NCBI RefSeq assembly: GCF_000308415.1
Contig: NZ_BAFS01000004.1
Location: 1-64,000 of the forward strand
Length of the DNA: 64,000 nucleotides
Direction of reading: 5' to 3'
Source: Nocardia asiatica NBRC 100129
GTDB lineage: Bacteria; Actinomycetota; Actinomycetes; Mycobacteriales; Mycobacteriaceae
Below are positions 8,715 through 18,754 of the stretch, piece after piece (within the stretch, counting starts at the first letter, position 1; each line of letters begins with the position of its first letter). Made by a program: the position numbers and the translations under genes. Under the pieces are notes generated by a model that did no database searches, had not been told where the DNA came from, and was given only the letters and a program-made list of their open reading frames with translations.

Positions 8715-10130
8715 ATGCGCCGACCGGTGCTCGCTGTCGCCGCCTGCGCGCTGGTTCTGCTGCCCGGTCAGCCCGCGTCGGCCGCCGAGCCGTGGGGACC
8801 GCTCGCGCCGCCGAATCCTTTCCTCGGGCCGCCCGGGACCGCGACCATGCACGGCGACGCAGGGTCCTCGGACGTGACCGCGCTCGCCGGGCCCGGCGAC
8901 CGCGCCGCCGTGGTCGCGGCGTATCCGCTGGCGTCCGCGTGCCCCACGCTGCTGGAAGGATCGGACCGTCTCGTGGTCGCCCTGTGCACCGCGATCGCGG
9001 GACAGACCCCGACGGTGCATCTACTCGATCCCGCGGCTCCCGGGCCGTTGGCGGGTTCGCTCGCCGCGCTGCCGTTGACCAGAGGCAGCCTGCTCGGCGG
9101 CGTCTACGCCTACCTCGATCAGGACGACCGTTTGGTGGTCGTGGACGGCGCCGACCGGCTGCTGCGCATACGGCACGAGCGCGACGAAGCGGGGACCTGG
9201 CGGCTGGTCAGCGAAGACGTCGCCGATCTCGGCCCGGTTCTTCCGCCGGGCGACCACGTGACCGGACTCGTGCCGGACTGGTCGGGCAACGTGTGGTTCG
9301 CGACCGGTCAGGGGGTGGTCGGGTTCGTCACGGCCACCGGCCGGGTGACGGCCTCGGCGCTGCCCGCAGGCGAGCGCGTGGCCAACAGCATCTCGGCGGC
9401 GCCGAGCGGGCACGTCGCGGTGGCGACGACGCACGCGCTGTACGAACTGCGCGTCGCCGCGTCCGGCGCTCCGGAGATCGTGTGGCGCGCGGCCTACGAC
9501 CGAGGCCCGGCGCGCAAGCCGGGGCAGCTGAGTTGGGGCACCGGCTCCACACCCACCTACTTCGGCCCGGAGACCGGTTCGGAGTATCTGACCATCGTCG
9601 ACAACGCCGACGGACCGGTGCACGCCCTGATCTTCCGTTCGGGGACCGGCCAATTGGTGTGTTCGGCGCCGGTGTTGGGCGCCGGTGGCCCGGGCAGCGA
9701 GAATTCGCCGGTGGGGGTCGGCCGCTCGGTCTTCGTGGCCGGCACCTACGGATACCCGTACCCGGCGCTGCCCGAGGGGGCGGGACCCGCGGTCCCGGCG
9801 AGCGCGCCGTTCACCGGCGGGATGACGCGCCTGGATGTGACCGGCGACGGATGCCGCGTGGTGTGGGAGAACACGATTCGCAGTGCGGCCGTACCGCGTC
9901 TGTCCACCGCCGACGGGCAGTTGTACACGGTCGCCCGCGTCGGCGCCGACCACACCACGCCCCTCGACGGATACGCGGTCACGGTCCTGGACCCGGAGAC
10001 CGGCGCGGTAACCGCCTCGCACCCTCTTCCCGGCACGGTGGTCGACGATCCACTCCAGACCGCGCCGCAGATCACCCAGGACGGCCACCTGCTGCAAGGC
10101 ACGATCACCGGAATACTCCGAGTGGGTTGA
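8715..10130 (+). CDS. secreted beta-propeller-like protein of unknown function
   Basis: This 471-residue protein starts with a Sec signal peptide (MRRPVLAVAACALVLLPG, cleavage near ASAAEP). It continues as repeated beta-rich segments with Trp-Gly and Asp-Gly turns (PDWSGNVWFATGQGVVGF, DPETGAVTASHPLPG). That pattern resembles PQQ- or NHL-like propellers. No catalytic motif was found. ATG 8715 is chosen because GAAGGAGG precedes it by 6 bases and the signal peptide begins there. It is probably an exported or cell-wall-associated protein. Confidence 0.7.
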   Translation: MRRPVLAVAACALVLLPGQPASAAEPWGPLAPPNPFLGPPGTATMHGDAGSSDVTALAGPGDRAAVVAAYPLASACPTLLEGSDRLVVALCTAIAGQTPTVHLLDPAAPGPLAGSLAALPLTRGSLLGGVYAYLDQDDRLVVVDGADRLLRIRHERDEAGTWRLVSEDVADLGPVLPPGDHVTGLVPDWSGNVWFATGQGVVGFVTATGRVTASALPAGERVANSISAAPSGHVAVATTHALYELRVAASGAPEIVWRAAYDRGPARKPGQLSWGTGSTPTYFGPETGSEYLTIVDNADGPVHALIFRSGTGQLVCSAPVLGAGGPGSENSPVGVGRSVFVAGTYGYPYPALPEGAGPAVPASAPFTGGMTRLDVTGDGCRVVWENTIRSAAVPRLSTADGQLYTVARVGADHTTPLDGYAVTVLDPETGAVTASHPLPGTVVDDPLQTAPQITQDGHLLQGTITGILRVG

Positions 10131-10928
10131 CCACGGGACCGCCCGAAAAGTGACGGCGATCACCTCTCGAATCCGTCGACGGCGGAACGTTGCGGCGCTT
10201 ACCGGCCAGTGGCGACCGAACACCTGACTGTGACGCGCGTCTCTCGAACCCGCGTGTGGCGGTGTCGGTTTCGTGCGATTCCAGCGGACATGACGGGCAG
10301 TGAGGCGAAGATCACATGGGCCGTTTCGGTTGCGGTCCCGGTGCTGATTCCGGCGGACGAACCGGTCGGACCGACCCCTTTTTCGCACCCGGTTAATCCG
10401 GAGCCTGCCGGGGAACTGGCCGGTCTTCCGTGCGCGCCACTATGTCCTTACCCGGTTTATTACCGCGTAAACAAACCTGGGGTCTCTTTCTTTCGCAAGA
10501 CGGTCAGCAACTGGCATTTCTTGCAGATGAACGTGCAGGTGGGAGCCCATGTCGGCGACCATGGAGAGGTCTATCTTCCGGCTCGGCTAACGCCGCGGAG
10601 TAGTTCCCCGGCTATTGCGGAGCGGATTCCGGGGGCGGGTTTCAGCCCTCTCTCCGAGGTGGCTTCGACCCCTCGAAACGGCGATGGCGCGGGTCGCAAT
10701 CAGTTAGCTGACGCGGGGCGAAAGCAGGGTGTCCCAAGGGTTTGCTGGGGTGCTGCTTTATACGCTTGACCTCGGCGGGGAGGGTTGCGTAGGGATAACG
10801 ATTGTGTAGAGTTGACGGTAACGCTGGCCGCAGCTCGAGCCGGACTCGCTGCGGCCAGCGGAACTCAAATGGGGGACTTCCGAACCGATTCGACGCCACT
10901 TAGCTGTCGATTGTCCCGACTCGACCGC
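10131..10928. other. AT-rich intergenic region between converging genes, strong hairpin at its end
   Basis: These roughly 800 bases separate two gene 3' ends. Parts are only about 45% GC (10441-10500), far below the surroundings. No reading frame in it looks like a real protein. A TTGACC at about 10768 with TAGGGA 18 bases later is a possible promoter reading right. A perfect 13-bp inverted repeat (10822-10834 with 10848-10860) follows with a 13-base loop and no T-run. An unrecognised structured RNA or a decayed foreign piece are both possible. Confidence 0.4.
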
Positions 10929-11945
10929 TCACCGTGTGCTGAATGTTGGCTGCGTCACAGTTCCGAGGTCGCCGTCCGTCGAGGCGCCACTCGGTTCCGT
11001 CCGCGGCGTGACGGCGCGGCGGCCGACGCCGAACACGTACGCCAGGAACAACGCCTCGGCGGTGAACCCGATCGCGATGCGGACCGGTGCGGGCAGCGGG
11101 CTCGGCGTCACGAACCCTTCGATCAAGCCACACACCAGCAGTACCGCGACCAGGCCCAGAGCCACGGTCGCGGTCGCCCGGCCCTGCCTGGCCACCGCCT
11201 CCACCCGGCTGAGCCGGCCCGGATCGATCAGGGTCCAGCCGAGTTTCAGGCCCGCGCCACCCGCGACGAACACCGCGGTCAATTCCAGCGTGCCGTGCGG
11301 AAGGATGAAGCCGAAGAACGAATCCAGCCGCCCCGCGTCGGCCATCAGCCCCGCCGTGACGCCCAGATTGAGCGCGTTCATGAACAGCAGGTACACCGCA
11401 GGCAGGACGAGCACCCCGGTGAACAGGGCGATCGCTGCCACCCAGGCGTTGTTCGTCCACACCTGTGCGGCGAAAGCTCCCTGCGGATGCTCCGAGTAGT
11501 AGGTCTCGAACGCACCGCCCGGCGCGGTGAGACTCCTTGTGTCGCGCGGAAGCCCGAGTACCTCGCGGGCGGATTCGAACCGGTCCACCCAGACGGCCAA
11601 GCCGGTCGAGACGGCCAGGAACATCGCGGCCACGCCGACCCACCACGGCCACGAGCGATACAGGGCCGCCGGGAAGCGGTGGCTGAAGAATCGGCCGATC
11701 TCCTGCCAGGTATCGGCTCGCGTGCCGAGCACCCGGCCGCGCGCACGCGCCAGCAGGGCGCTCAGACCGGCGATCAGCTCCGGGTCCGGGCTGTGCGATT
11801 GCAGTCGCGCCAGCTGCTGGGAGGTGCGGCGGTAGAGCACGACGAGTTCGTCCGCCTCCGCGCCGGTCAGCTTGCTCCGCTTGGACAAGTAGTCCAGCCG
11901 CTCCCACGCCCTGCGGTGCGCCAGGCTGTATGCGTCCACGTCCAT
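10929..11945 (-). CDS. SpoIIM-family (stage II sporulation protein M-like) membrane protein
   Basis: This 338-residue integral membrane protein has a cytosolic N-terminal region (residues 1-95). About six hydrophobic segments follow, including WWVGVAAMFLAVSTGLAVWV and the family-type stretch FGFILPHGTLELTAVFVAGG. In mycobacteria the SpoIIM-like and RDD genes sit beside the moxR/DUF58 operon, as here. Its role in non-sporulating actinobacteria is not established. The ATG at 11945 has GGGAGG upstream. It is divergent from the RDD gene, with only 43 bases between starts. Confidence 0.85.
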   Translation of the reverse strand: MDVDAYSLAHRRAWERLDYLSKRSKLTGAEADELVVLYRRTSQQLARLQSHSPDPELIAGLSALLARARGRVLGTRADTWQEIGRFFSHRFPAALYRSWPWWVGVAAMFLAVSTGLAVWVDRFESAREVLGLPRDTRSLTAPGGAFETYYSEHPQGAFAAQVWTNNAWVAAIALFTGVLVLPAVYLLFMNALNLGVTAGLMADAGRLDSFFGFILPHGTLELTAVFVAGGAGLKLGWTLIDPGRLSRVEAVARQGRATATVALGLVAVLLVCGLIEGFVTPSPLPAPVRIAIGFTAEALFLAYVFGVGRRAVTPRTEPSGASTDGDLGTVTQPTFSTR

Positions 11946-11988
11946 TCGGTTGCCTCCCACTCCCGCCGGTCGCAAGAATGCTATCGAC

Positions 11989-12798
11989 ATGGCTGAGTTC
12001 ACCACCGGCGAAGCAGTGGCCCTCGAACTGCCGATCGCCCGGATCCCCACGAGGGCCACCGCGTTCCTGATCGACGTGCTGGCCCAGTGCACGCTCGGGT
12101 TCGTACTGCTGTTCGCGATCGTCACGCTGATGCTGCCCGCGGGCGTCGACTCCGCCTGGCTGGACGTGGTGATGCTGGTCACCATCGTGACCGTCCTGGT
12201 CGGGTACCCGGTGGCCTGCGAGACCGCTTGGCGGGGGCGCACACTGGGCAAAATGATGCTCGGGCTGCGCGTGGTGCGCGAGGACGGCGGGCCGATCGAC
12301 TTCCGCCACGCGCTCACCCGCGGCTTGGCGGGCGCGATCGTCGATTTCTGGATGCTCGGCGGATTCGGCGCCATCGCGGTGCTCACCTCGATGTGTTCCC
12401 CGCACGCGCGCCGGATCGGTGACGTGCTCGCGGGCACCGTGGTCGTGCACGCGCAACGACCGCTGCCGCCGCCCGCGCTGGCGGTCGCGCCGCCGTGGCT
12501 GACCGCGTGGAGCGCTCAGCTGGACCTGGTCGGGCTGCCGGAGGATCTCGCGCTGGCGGTGCGCCAGTACCTGACGCGCTTCCGCACGCTGACGCCCGCG
12601 GCGCAACATCACCTGGGCACGGCGCTCGTGACCGAGGTGTGCGGCCGCCTGCGAGTCGCGCCGCCCGCCGCCTGCCCGCCGCTGCAGATCCTCGGCGCGG
12701 TCATCGCCGAACGTCAGCGCCGGGTGCTGCCGCCGCCGATGTTCCCCGTGTTCCCGCCACTGCCGCCGCGCGCCGCTCAGCCGTACGCGGCGACGTAG
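11989..12798 (+). CDS. RDD-family membrane protein
   Basis: This 269-residue protein has an N-terminal RDD domain with Arg and Asp residues in the first membrane helix (RIPTRATAFLIDVLAQ). Two more hydrophobic segments follow, with the typical GRTLGKMMLGLRVVREDG loop and RIGDVLAGTVVV. A soluble C-terminal part rich in Pro/Ala comes next. ATG 11989 is used because the fold begins there. There is almost no leader and no clear ribosome-binding site, so translation may be leaderless. The stop overlaps the converging adenine deaminase gene by 22 bases. Confidence 0.85.
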   Translation: MAEFTTGEAVALELPIARIPTRATAFLIDVLAQCTLGFVLLFAIVTLMLPAGVDSAWLDVVMLVTIVTVLVGYPVACETAWRGRTLGKMMLGLRVVREDGGPIDFRHALTRGLAGAIVDFWMLGGFGAIAVLTSMCSPHARRIGDVLAGTVVVHAQRPLPPPALAVAPPWLTAWSAQLDLVGLPEDLALAVRQYLTRFRTLTPAAQHHLGTALVTEVCGRLRVAPPAACPPLQILGAVIAERQRRVLPPPMFPVFPPLPPRAAQPYAAT

Positions 12799-13796
12799 TC
12801 GTCGACCTCGCGGACGAAGGCGTCCTGGCGCGCGGGCGTGATCCAGGAGGCACGGAAGGAGTTCCTGGCCAGCTCGGCCAGCCGCTCGAACCCGAGGTCC
12901 GCCTGCTCGGCGAGTGCCAGGTAGTTGTCGGCCACGTATGCGCCGAAGTACGCCGGGTCGTCGCTGTTGACGGTCACGGTCAAGCCGCGGTCGAGCAGGC
13001 CGACGATCTCCGCCGACTTCATCTGCGCGGTGACGAACGAGTTCGACACCGGACAGCAGGTGAGCGCGATCCCTCCGGACTTCGCCAGTTCCACCAGGCG
13101 GTCGTCCTCCACGATGTTCGTGCCGTGATCGAGGCGGTCGACGGCGATGTCCTCCAAGGCCTGGCGGATGTGCTCGATCGAATCCGGCTGGTCGATGTCG
13201 CAGTGCATGGTCAGCAGGAACCCTTCGGCGCGGGCGCGCTGGAAGACGGCGGCGAACTTGCTCGGCGGGTTGCCGCGCTCGTCGGAGTCGAGCCCCACGC
13301 CGACGATCCAGCTCTTGTAGGGCAGCGCTTCCAGTAACGTCGCCATGGCGTATTCCGCCGAGTGGTCGCGCAGGAAGCACAGGATCAGCTCGGCGGAGAT
13401 CCCCAGTTCCCGCCGCGCCCGCGCGATCGCCGACCGGTATCCGCTGATCACCGTGGCGAACGGAACGCCGCGCCCGGTGTGCGCCTGCGGATCGAAGAAC
13501 AGCTCGACATGGCGCACGCCTTGTCCGTGTGCCCGGCGCAGATAGTCGAATGCCAGGTCGTGGAAGTCCTCCGGCCGCTGTAGGACGCGCATCGCGGGGT
13601 AGTAGACCCGCAGGAACGACGTCAGGTCGTGGAATCTATAGGTCTGCTTGACCTCGTCCACGCTCTTCTCCGGCAGTTCGATGCCGTTGCGCCGGGCGAG
13701 CCGGAACTTGAGCTCCGGCTCCAAGGTCCCTTCCAGATGCAGGTGCAGCTCCGCTTTGGGCAATCCGCGGACGAAGGCGGCGAGATCCGAGGCCAT
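12777..13796 (-). CDS. adenosine/adenine deaminase family protein, probably adenine deaminase
   Basis: This 339-residue amidohydrolase has zinc ligands in HLHLEG (His18, His20), a His in MHCDIDQ, the catalytic region LDHGTNI, and the C-terminal NSDDPAYFGAY. The SDDPAYF sequence is typical of the adenine deaminase (Aah1-like) branch, whereas true adenosine deaminases usually read NTDDP. It would convert adenine to hypoxanthine in purine salvage. It follows the DUF58 gene by 25 bases and appears to be the last gene of the moxR operon. Confidence 0.85.
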   Translation of the reverse strand: MASDLAAFVRGLPKAELHLHLEGTLEPELKFRLARRNGIELPEKSVDEVKQTYRFHDLTSFLRVYYPAMRVLQRPEDFHDLAFDYLRRAHGQGVRHVELFFDPQAHTGRGVPFATVISGYRSAIARARRELGISAELILCFLRDHSAEYAMATLLEALPYKSWIVGVGLDSDERGNPPSKFAAVFQRARAEGFLLTMHCDIDQPDSIEHIRQALEDIAVDRLDHGTNIVEDDRLVELAKSGGIALTCCPVSNSFVTAQMKSAEIVGLLDRGLTVTVNSDDPAYFGAYVADNYLALAEQADLGFERLAELARNSFRASWITPARQDAFVREVDDYVAAYG

Positions 13797-13821
13797 GGGG
13801 ACATGATCCTCCTCCGCGGCC

Positions 13822-15117
13822 TCAAAGGGCGCCGGACTGCTTCAGTTCCAGATATTCGTCCGCCAGGGCTTCCGGCAAGCGTTCCGGCGACGCCGCTACC
13901 ACCGCGATCCCGGTGCGGCGCAGCGATTCCTGCACCAGCGCCCGTTCGGCCAGCACGGATTCGGCCGCGGCCGCGGCGTAGAGGTCGGACAGGGCGTCCC
14001 GCCGCACGGCGGCCGCGGCGACATCGGGATCGGTCACCGAGACGATGAGCACCCGATGGCGCTGCGTGAGCACCGGCAGCACGGGCAGCAGGTTCTCCTC
14101 GACCGCGGCGCCGTCCAGGCTGGTGAACCAGACGACCAGGCTGCGACGGCGGGCGCGCTGCAGGGCCGCCCGCACAAGTCCGGAGCTGTCGGTGTCGACC
14201 AGGGCCGGGGTGATGCCCGCCATGGCGTGCATCAGTTTCAGCTGCAACCCCTTCCCGCCGGCGCCACGCACTTCGGCGCGCGGCAGCCGGTCGAAGGCCA
14301 GCAGGTCGACCGAGTCGCCCGCGGCGGCCGCGAGACCGCCGAGCAGCAGGGCCGCTTCGATGCTCGCGTCCAAGCGCGTGCCCTCGCCGACCCGCCCCGC
14401 ACTGACCCGTCCGGTGTCCAGCAGCATCAGCATGTGCCGGTTGCGCTCGGGACGCCACGTGCGGACCAGGACGTCGGTGGCGCGGGCGGTGGCGCGCCAG
14501 TCGATGGCGCGCACGTCGTCTCCGGCGACGTACTCGCGGAAGGAGTCGAACTCGGTGCCCTGCCCGCGCAGATTGGCCACGTTGCGTCCGTCGAGATGCT
14601 GCAATCGTCTGACTTTCGACCGCAGCAGCCGTTCGGTGCGGAAAGCGGGCAGCGCGCGGATCCGGGCGGGCACGCTGCGCCTGGTCTGCCTGCCCGCCAG
14701 GCCGAGCGGCCCGAGCAGCCGGACGGTGATCCGGCCCGCGACCCGATCGCCGCGGTAGGTGGGGGTGAGCGTGGTGCGCAGCCGAACCTTGGTGCCCGGC
14801 GCGAGATCGAGTTGATGAGCGCGATGTTCCGCGCGTGCGCTGTCGGGCCAGTCGTCCCACACCATGCCGCGCAGCACCCTGGTTCCGGTGTTGACCGCCA
14901 CGAGTTCCACCTCGGCGCTGCGTCCGAGCCGCACGGTGGTCATGGCCTCGCGGGAAAGCGTCAGGTCTCGCGCCCGCCCGGCCGCGGCGAGATCGATGAG
15001 CAGTCCGATCGCCAGGACAGCGGTCGCCACCGCCACGCCGAGCAGGGACGGCAGAACCAGGGTGACGAACAGGGCCGCCACCCCTGCCGCGGCGGCCAGC
15101 CGACCGGTGACGACCAT
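13822..15117 (-). CDS. DUF58 domain protein (MoxR-associated)
   Basis: This 431-residue protein has two N-terminal membrane helices (residues 5-45), then a beta-rich region. The DUF58 signature appears around residue 195 (GTEFDSFREYVAGDDVRAID) with a vWA-like fold after it (LMLLDTGR). DUF58 proteins pair with MoxR AAA+ ATPases and probably act in assembly or chaperone-like functions at the membrane. It starts three bases after the moxR stop. Confidence 0.88.
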   Translation of the reverse strand: MVVTGRLAAAAGVAALFVTLVLPSLLGVAVATAVLAIGLLIDLAAAGRARDLTLSREAMTTVRLGRSAEVELVAVNTGTRVLRGMVWDDWPDSARAEHRAHQLDLAPGTKVRLRTTLTPTYRGDRVAGRITVRLLGPLGLAGRQTRRSVPARIRALPAFRTERLLRSKVRRLQHLDGRNVANLRGQGTEFDSFREYVAGDDVRAIDWRATARATDVLVRTWRPERNRHMLMLLDTGRVSAGRVGEGTRLDASIEAALLLGGLAAAAGDSVDLLAFDRLPRAEVRGAGGKGLQLKLMHAMAGITPALVDTDSSGLVRAALQRARRRSLVVWFTSLDGAAVEENLLPVLPVLTQRHRVLIVSVTDPDVAAAAVRRDALSDLYAAAAAESVLAERALVQESLRRTGIAVVAASPERLPEALADEYLELKQSGAL

Positions 15118-15120
15118 CGC

Positions 15121-16094
<974 letters not shown>

Positions 16095-16098
<4 letters not shown>

Positions 16099-16169
16099 TG
16101 CGTCTCCTGTGGTTCGCGGGAGTTCCCGCCTGCCGTGGGCCGGACAAGGGTGGGGCGAAGGCGTCTCAT
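16095..16169 (-). CDS. possible 24-codon coupling ORF between DUF4129/4350 and moxR
   Basis: An ATG at 16169 overlaps the stop of the upstream gene by ATGA. After 24 codons its TGA overlaps the moxR ATG, again as ATGA. The peptide is basic (MRRLRPTLVRPTAGGN...). No family is recognisable. It could be a translational relay that carries ribosomes from one gene to the next, or chance. Two ATGA junctions in the same short frame make chance less likely, but no protein evidence exists. Confidence 0.35.
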
Positions 16170-17248
16170 CCGACCTCCGATTCGATCCATTCGAGTTGCG
16201 CGGCGACCACCTGGAGGGTCCCGGGATCCGGGACCGAGCCGAACAACGCGGCGCCGATCAGCGCCGGATCGGTCCCGATGCGCGCGGCGATCACGGCGAC
16301 GATCCGGTCCGGCGGCGTGTCGGCCGTGATGCCGAGCGGAGTGCGGATGCGGCGCAGCGTGGCCGCGCGCAGCTTGCCCGCGACGTGGTCGTGGTCCTTC
16401 GAGCGGCGGTACAGGGCGGCCTGCCCGGCGAGCAGTTCGTTCGCCGCCACCTCGACCGGACGCGGCTCGCGAACCAGAGCGCCACGCCTGCGCGCCCGCC
16501 ACCACACCACCAGCGCGGCGGCGATCAGGAACTGCACACCGCCGTAGAAGACCGGTGCGGGCAGCCGATCCCAGATCGCGTCGTCGCCCGGCCCGAAGTT
16601 CGGGCCGCTCGGCGGAGGGACATCGGGCAGATCCGGCGGCGGTTGCTGCGGCGGCGGGGTGGGTGCGGTCGGCGCACCGCAGGATTGCAGGGCGCCGTAG
16701 AGCAGTAGCAGCAACACGGCCGCCGCGGCGAGCACCGCCCAGAAATGGGGATTGCGCAGCAGTTTCGGCAACAGTGGCAGAGCGCGTCCGGTGCGCGGCG
16801 CCTTCTCCACCGCCTCTACCTCGGTGGGTTCGGGGACCGGCGGCGGCGCGCAGGCGGAGTACCGGTCGGCGTACTCGAGCCTGCGGTATTCGTTCTCGGT
16901 GGCCCGGCGGCCGCCGTAGACCACCTCGTCGAAACTGTGTGCGGCGGGTTGGATCTCGGTGGCGACCTCGAGCGGCAACGCGGTCGTCACGTCGTCGGCG
17001 GTTTCGCGCGCGGTGCGCGATCGCCGGACCTCGAGTACGCCACCCTGTTCCATGCCGCGCAGCACGGCGCGGAATCGTTCCCGCAGGGCACGGTCGAAAT
17101 CGCGGTGCAGCGCGGCCGCTTCCGCGGCGGCACGGTGGTCGGCGGCGGCGCCGAGCCGCGGTGTGCCGGGCGTGGGATCGCTCGTCGTGGCGGGAGCCTT
17201 GCTCAGTGAGACCTCCACCGGACCGCGCGGCGGCTGGGGATCGCTCAT
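16166..17248 (-). CDS. DUF4129-DUF4350 fusion membrane protein
   Basis: This 360-residue protein starts with a DUF4129-like region at about residues 35-135 (RRATENEYRRLEYADRYSA). A membrane helix (HFWAVLAAAAVLLLLLYGAL), a proline-rich loop and a second helix (VFYGGVQFLIAAALVVWW) follow. The last 100 residues look like the DUF4350 C-terminus (AALYRRSKDHDHVAGKLRAA). In related operons I know DUF4129 and DUF4350 as separate genes. The large central DUF4350 domain is absent here. The start overlaps the preceding stop by ATGA. Function is unknown; it probably works with MoxR and DUF58 at the membrane. Confidence 0.72.
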   Translation of the reverse strand: MSDPQPPRGPVEVSLSKAPATTSDPTPGTPRLGAAADHRAAAEAAALHRDFDRALRERFRAVLRGMEQGGVLEVRRSRTARETADDVTTALPLEVATEIQPAAHSFDEVVYGGRRATENEYRRLEYADRYSACAPPPVPEPTEVEAVEKAPRTGRALPLLPKLLRNPHFWAVLAAAAVLLLLLYGALQSCGAPTAPTPPPQQPPPDLPDVPPPSGPNFGPGDDAIWDRLPAPVFYGGVQFLIAAALVVWWRARRRGALVREPRPVEVAANELLAGQAALYRRSKDHDHVAGKLRAATLRRIRTPLGITADTPPDRIVAVIAARIGTDPALIGAALFGSVPDPGTLQVVAAQLEWIESEVG

Positions 17249-18117
17249 CGTGCCTCCCGCCGAGGGACGCGAATGTCCAATCCCTCCCTGCGGCAACGGC
17301 GGTCGATATAGCAGACCACGCGCGAGGAAGCCTCGACCACCTCGCCGAATGCCGTGAGCAACAGCACCGCCGAGGTGGTCAGCACGATCACCGGCCACTT
17401 GTGTGTACCGGAGAAGTCCGAGACGAACAGCGGAACGGCCAGCAGCGGGACCGCGAGCAGCCCGAACAGGGCTCGCTGGGCGATCCACAACCCGGTGATC
17501 GGCCACTGCGCGCCCTCGGCGAGCAGTTTCGCGCGGGCGATGCCGTCGCGGTGCGAGGTGCGTTCGACGAACAGCACCGGCACCGCGACCCAGCGGCAAG
17601 CGCGTAGCCAGCCCAGCCAGATCGCAGCCAGCGGAAGTGTGACGATCAGCACGCCGCCGAGCGCGAGCACGCTCAGTCCCACCAGCGTGAACAGCAGCTG
17701 GAACACCAGCAGCGGGCCGAATACGGCGCCGACCCGGCGCAACGCCGTCGGCACACCGATCGCGGCGCCGCCGACGGTCGCGACGCCCAGCGCCACGGTC
17801 GTACCGCGAATCGCGAACCGCAGCAGCCACGCACAACTCGCGGTCGACAGGATCGCCGCCCAAGCGGTGCCCTGGTCCGAGCCGTCGGTCAGCTCCGAGA
17901 CCCCCGCGGTCACCGCGACCACCACCGCCTCGGCCAGCAGCAGCCCCGTCACGCCCACCCCGGCCAGGGCACGGATGTTCGCCTGGATCAGCGCGAACGG
18001 CACATCGAGCAGTTCACGGAAACTCAGCGGTCGGATCGGCACCGTCGTTCCAGGAGACCCCGGTACCGGATCTGTTCCCGCCCCGACGGCGCCGGCCGGT
18101 TCGGCGGCTGGCAGCAC
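17245..18117 (-). CDS. multi-pass membrane protein of the moxR operon
   Basis: This 290-residue protein has a short N-terminal tail, then about six hydrophobic segments (GVGVTGLLLAEAVVVAVTAG, VLALGGVLIVTLPLAAIWLG, ALFGLLAVPLLAVPLFV) and a basic C-terminus (YIDRRCRREGLDIRV). It resembles the glycerophosphoryl-diester-phosphodiesterase-type membrane domain proteins found first in mycobacterial moxR2 operons, though I cannot assign a function. The GTG start has a TAGACT hexamer about 5 bases upstream and no ribosome-binding site, which suggests a leaderless message. The stop overlaps the next gene by ATGA. Confidence 0.75.
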   Translation of the reverse strand: MLPAAEPAGAVGAGTDPVPGSPGTTVPIRPLSFRELLDVPFALIQANIRALAGVGVTGLLLAEAVVVAVTAGVSELTDGSDQGTAWAAILSTASCAWLLRFAIRGTTVALGVATVGGAAIGVPTALRRVGAVFGPLLVFQLLFTLVGLSVLALGGVLIVTLPLAAIWLGWLRACRWVAVPVLFVERTSHRDGIARAKLLAEGAQWPITGLWIAQRALFGLLAVPLLAVPLFVSDFSGTHKWPVIVLTTSAVLLLTAFGEVVEASSRVVCYIDRRCRREGLDIRVPRREAR

Positions 18118-18133
18118 GCGCCGAGTCTAACCG

Positions 18134-18673
18134 TCAGCGCCGCAGCAGGCGGTCCACCACCTGCCGGTAACGGGCCGGATCGATGGGCGGAAGGCCCAGC
18201 AGGGCGCGCAGGTACACGCCGTCGCCGACCAGCCGGATGAGGTCTGCCCGAACCGGATCGGCGACCTCCTCGTCCAGCCCGTCCGACCACGTGTTCATCA
18301 GCTCGGCGAGCGCCCGCTGCACTTCGTCGGGCTCCGGGGTGGCATCGATGGTGCGCATGGTCGCGAGCATGGAGCGGTAGAGCTCCAGTTCGACCGCGTC
18401 CGCGGCGTTGTCGGGATTCGGTGTCTGCAGGTACCACTCGGCGACCGTGCCGCCCTTCGCGACCGCGGTGTCGAGTTGCTTGCCCGCGCGGTCGGCGAGT
18501 CGGCGGACCAGGCCTGCGAGCAGCGCGTCCTTGGTCTTGAAGTGATAGAGCAGCCCGCCCTTGGAGACGCCCGCGGTCGTCGCGACGTTCTCCAGTGTCA
18601 CGTGTGACATGCCCTTTTCCAGGAGCAAGGTCTCGAGCGCGTCCAGAATGCGATCGCGGGTGTCTGCCGTCAC
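18134..18673 (-). CDS. TetR-family repressor of the adjacent efflux gene
   Basis: This 179-residue protein has an N-terminal TetR helix-turn-helix (residues 5-50; VATTAGVSKGGLLYHFKTKD), followed by a helical ligand-binding domain with a TetR_C-like end. It is divergent from the MFS efflux gene. Two identical palindromic sites lie in the 81 bases between the starts, a classic layout for a local drug-responsive repressor that also represses itself. The ligand is unknown. Confidence 0.9.
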   Translation of the reverse strand: MTADTRDRILDALETLLLEKGMSHVTLENVATTAGVSKGGLLYHFKTKDALLAGLVRRLADRAGKQLDTAVAKGGTVAEWYLQTPNPDNAADAVELELYRSMLATMRTIDATPEPDEVQRALAELMNTWSDGLDEEVADPVRADLIRLVGDGVYLRALLGLPPIDPARYRQVVDRLLRR

Positions 18674-18680
18674 CGAAGGG

Positions 18681-18730
18681 ACTATACCGTCTGGACGGTA
18701 AGCCGCGTACTATACCGTCTGGACGGTAAG
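18681..18730. promoter_or_regulatory. duplicated TetR operator
   Basis: Two exact 22-bp copies (18681-18702 and 18709-18730) each contain the palindrome TACCGTC-TG-GACGGTA (18685-18700 and 18713-18728). The centres are 28 bp apart. They sit between the divergent TetR and MFS starts and should bind the adjacent repressor. Confidence 0.88.
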
Positions 18731-18754
18731 AAAAGGACGGAAGTCGAGCAGGTC

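Noticed and set aside
10209..10769. 186-codon frame in the AT-rich gap
   Set aside because: No domain, no good start signal, and residue use unlike the neighbours; I treat the region as non-coding.
10440..10780. Possible c-di-AMP (ydaO) or cobalamin riboswitch
   Set aside because: Short look-alike words exist (CAGCTAAC on the minus strand, CGGGGAAC), but order and spacing do not fit either consensus, and no gene starts downstream in the matching direction.
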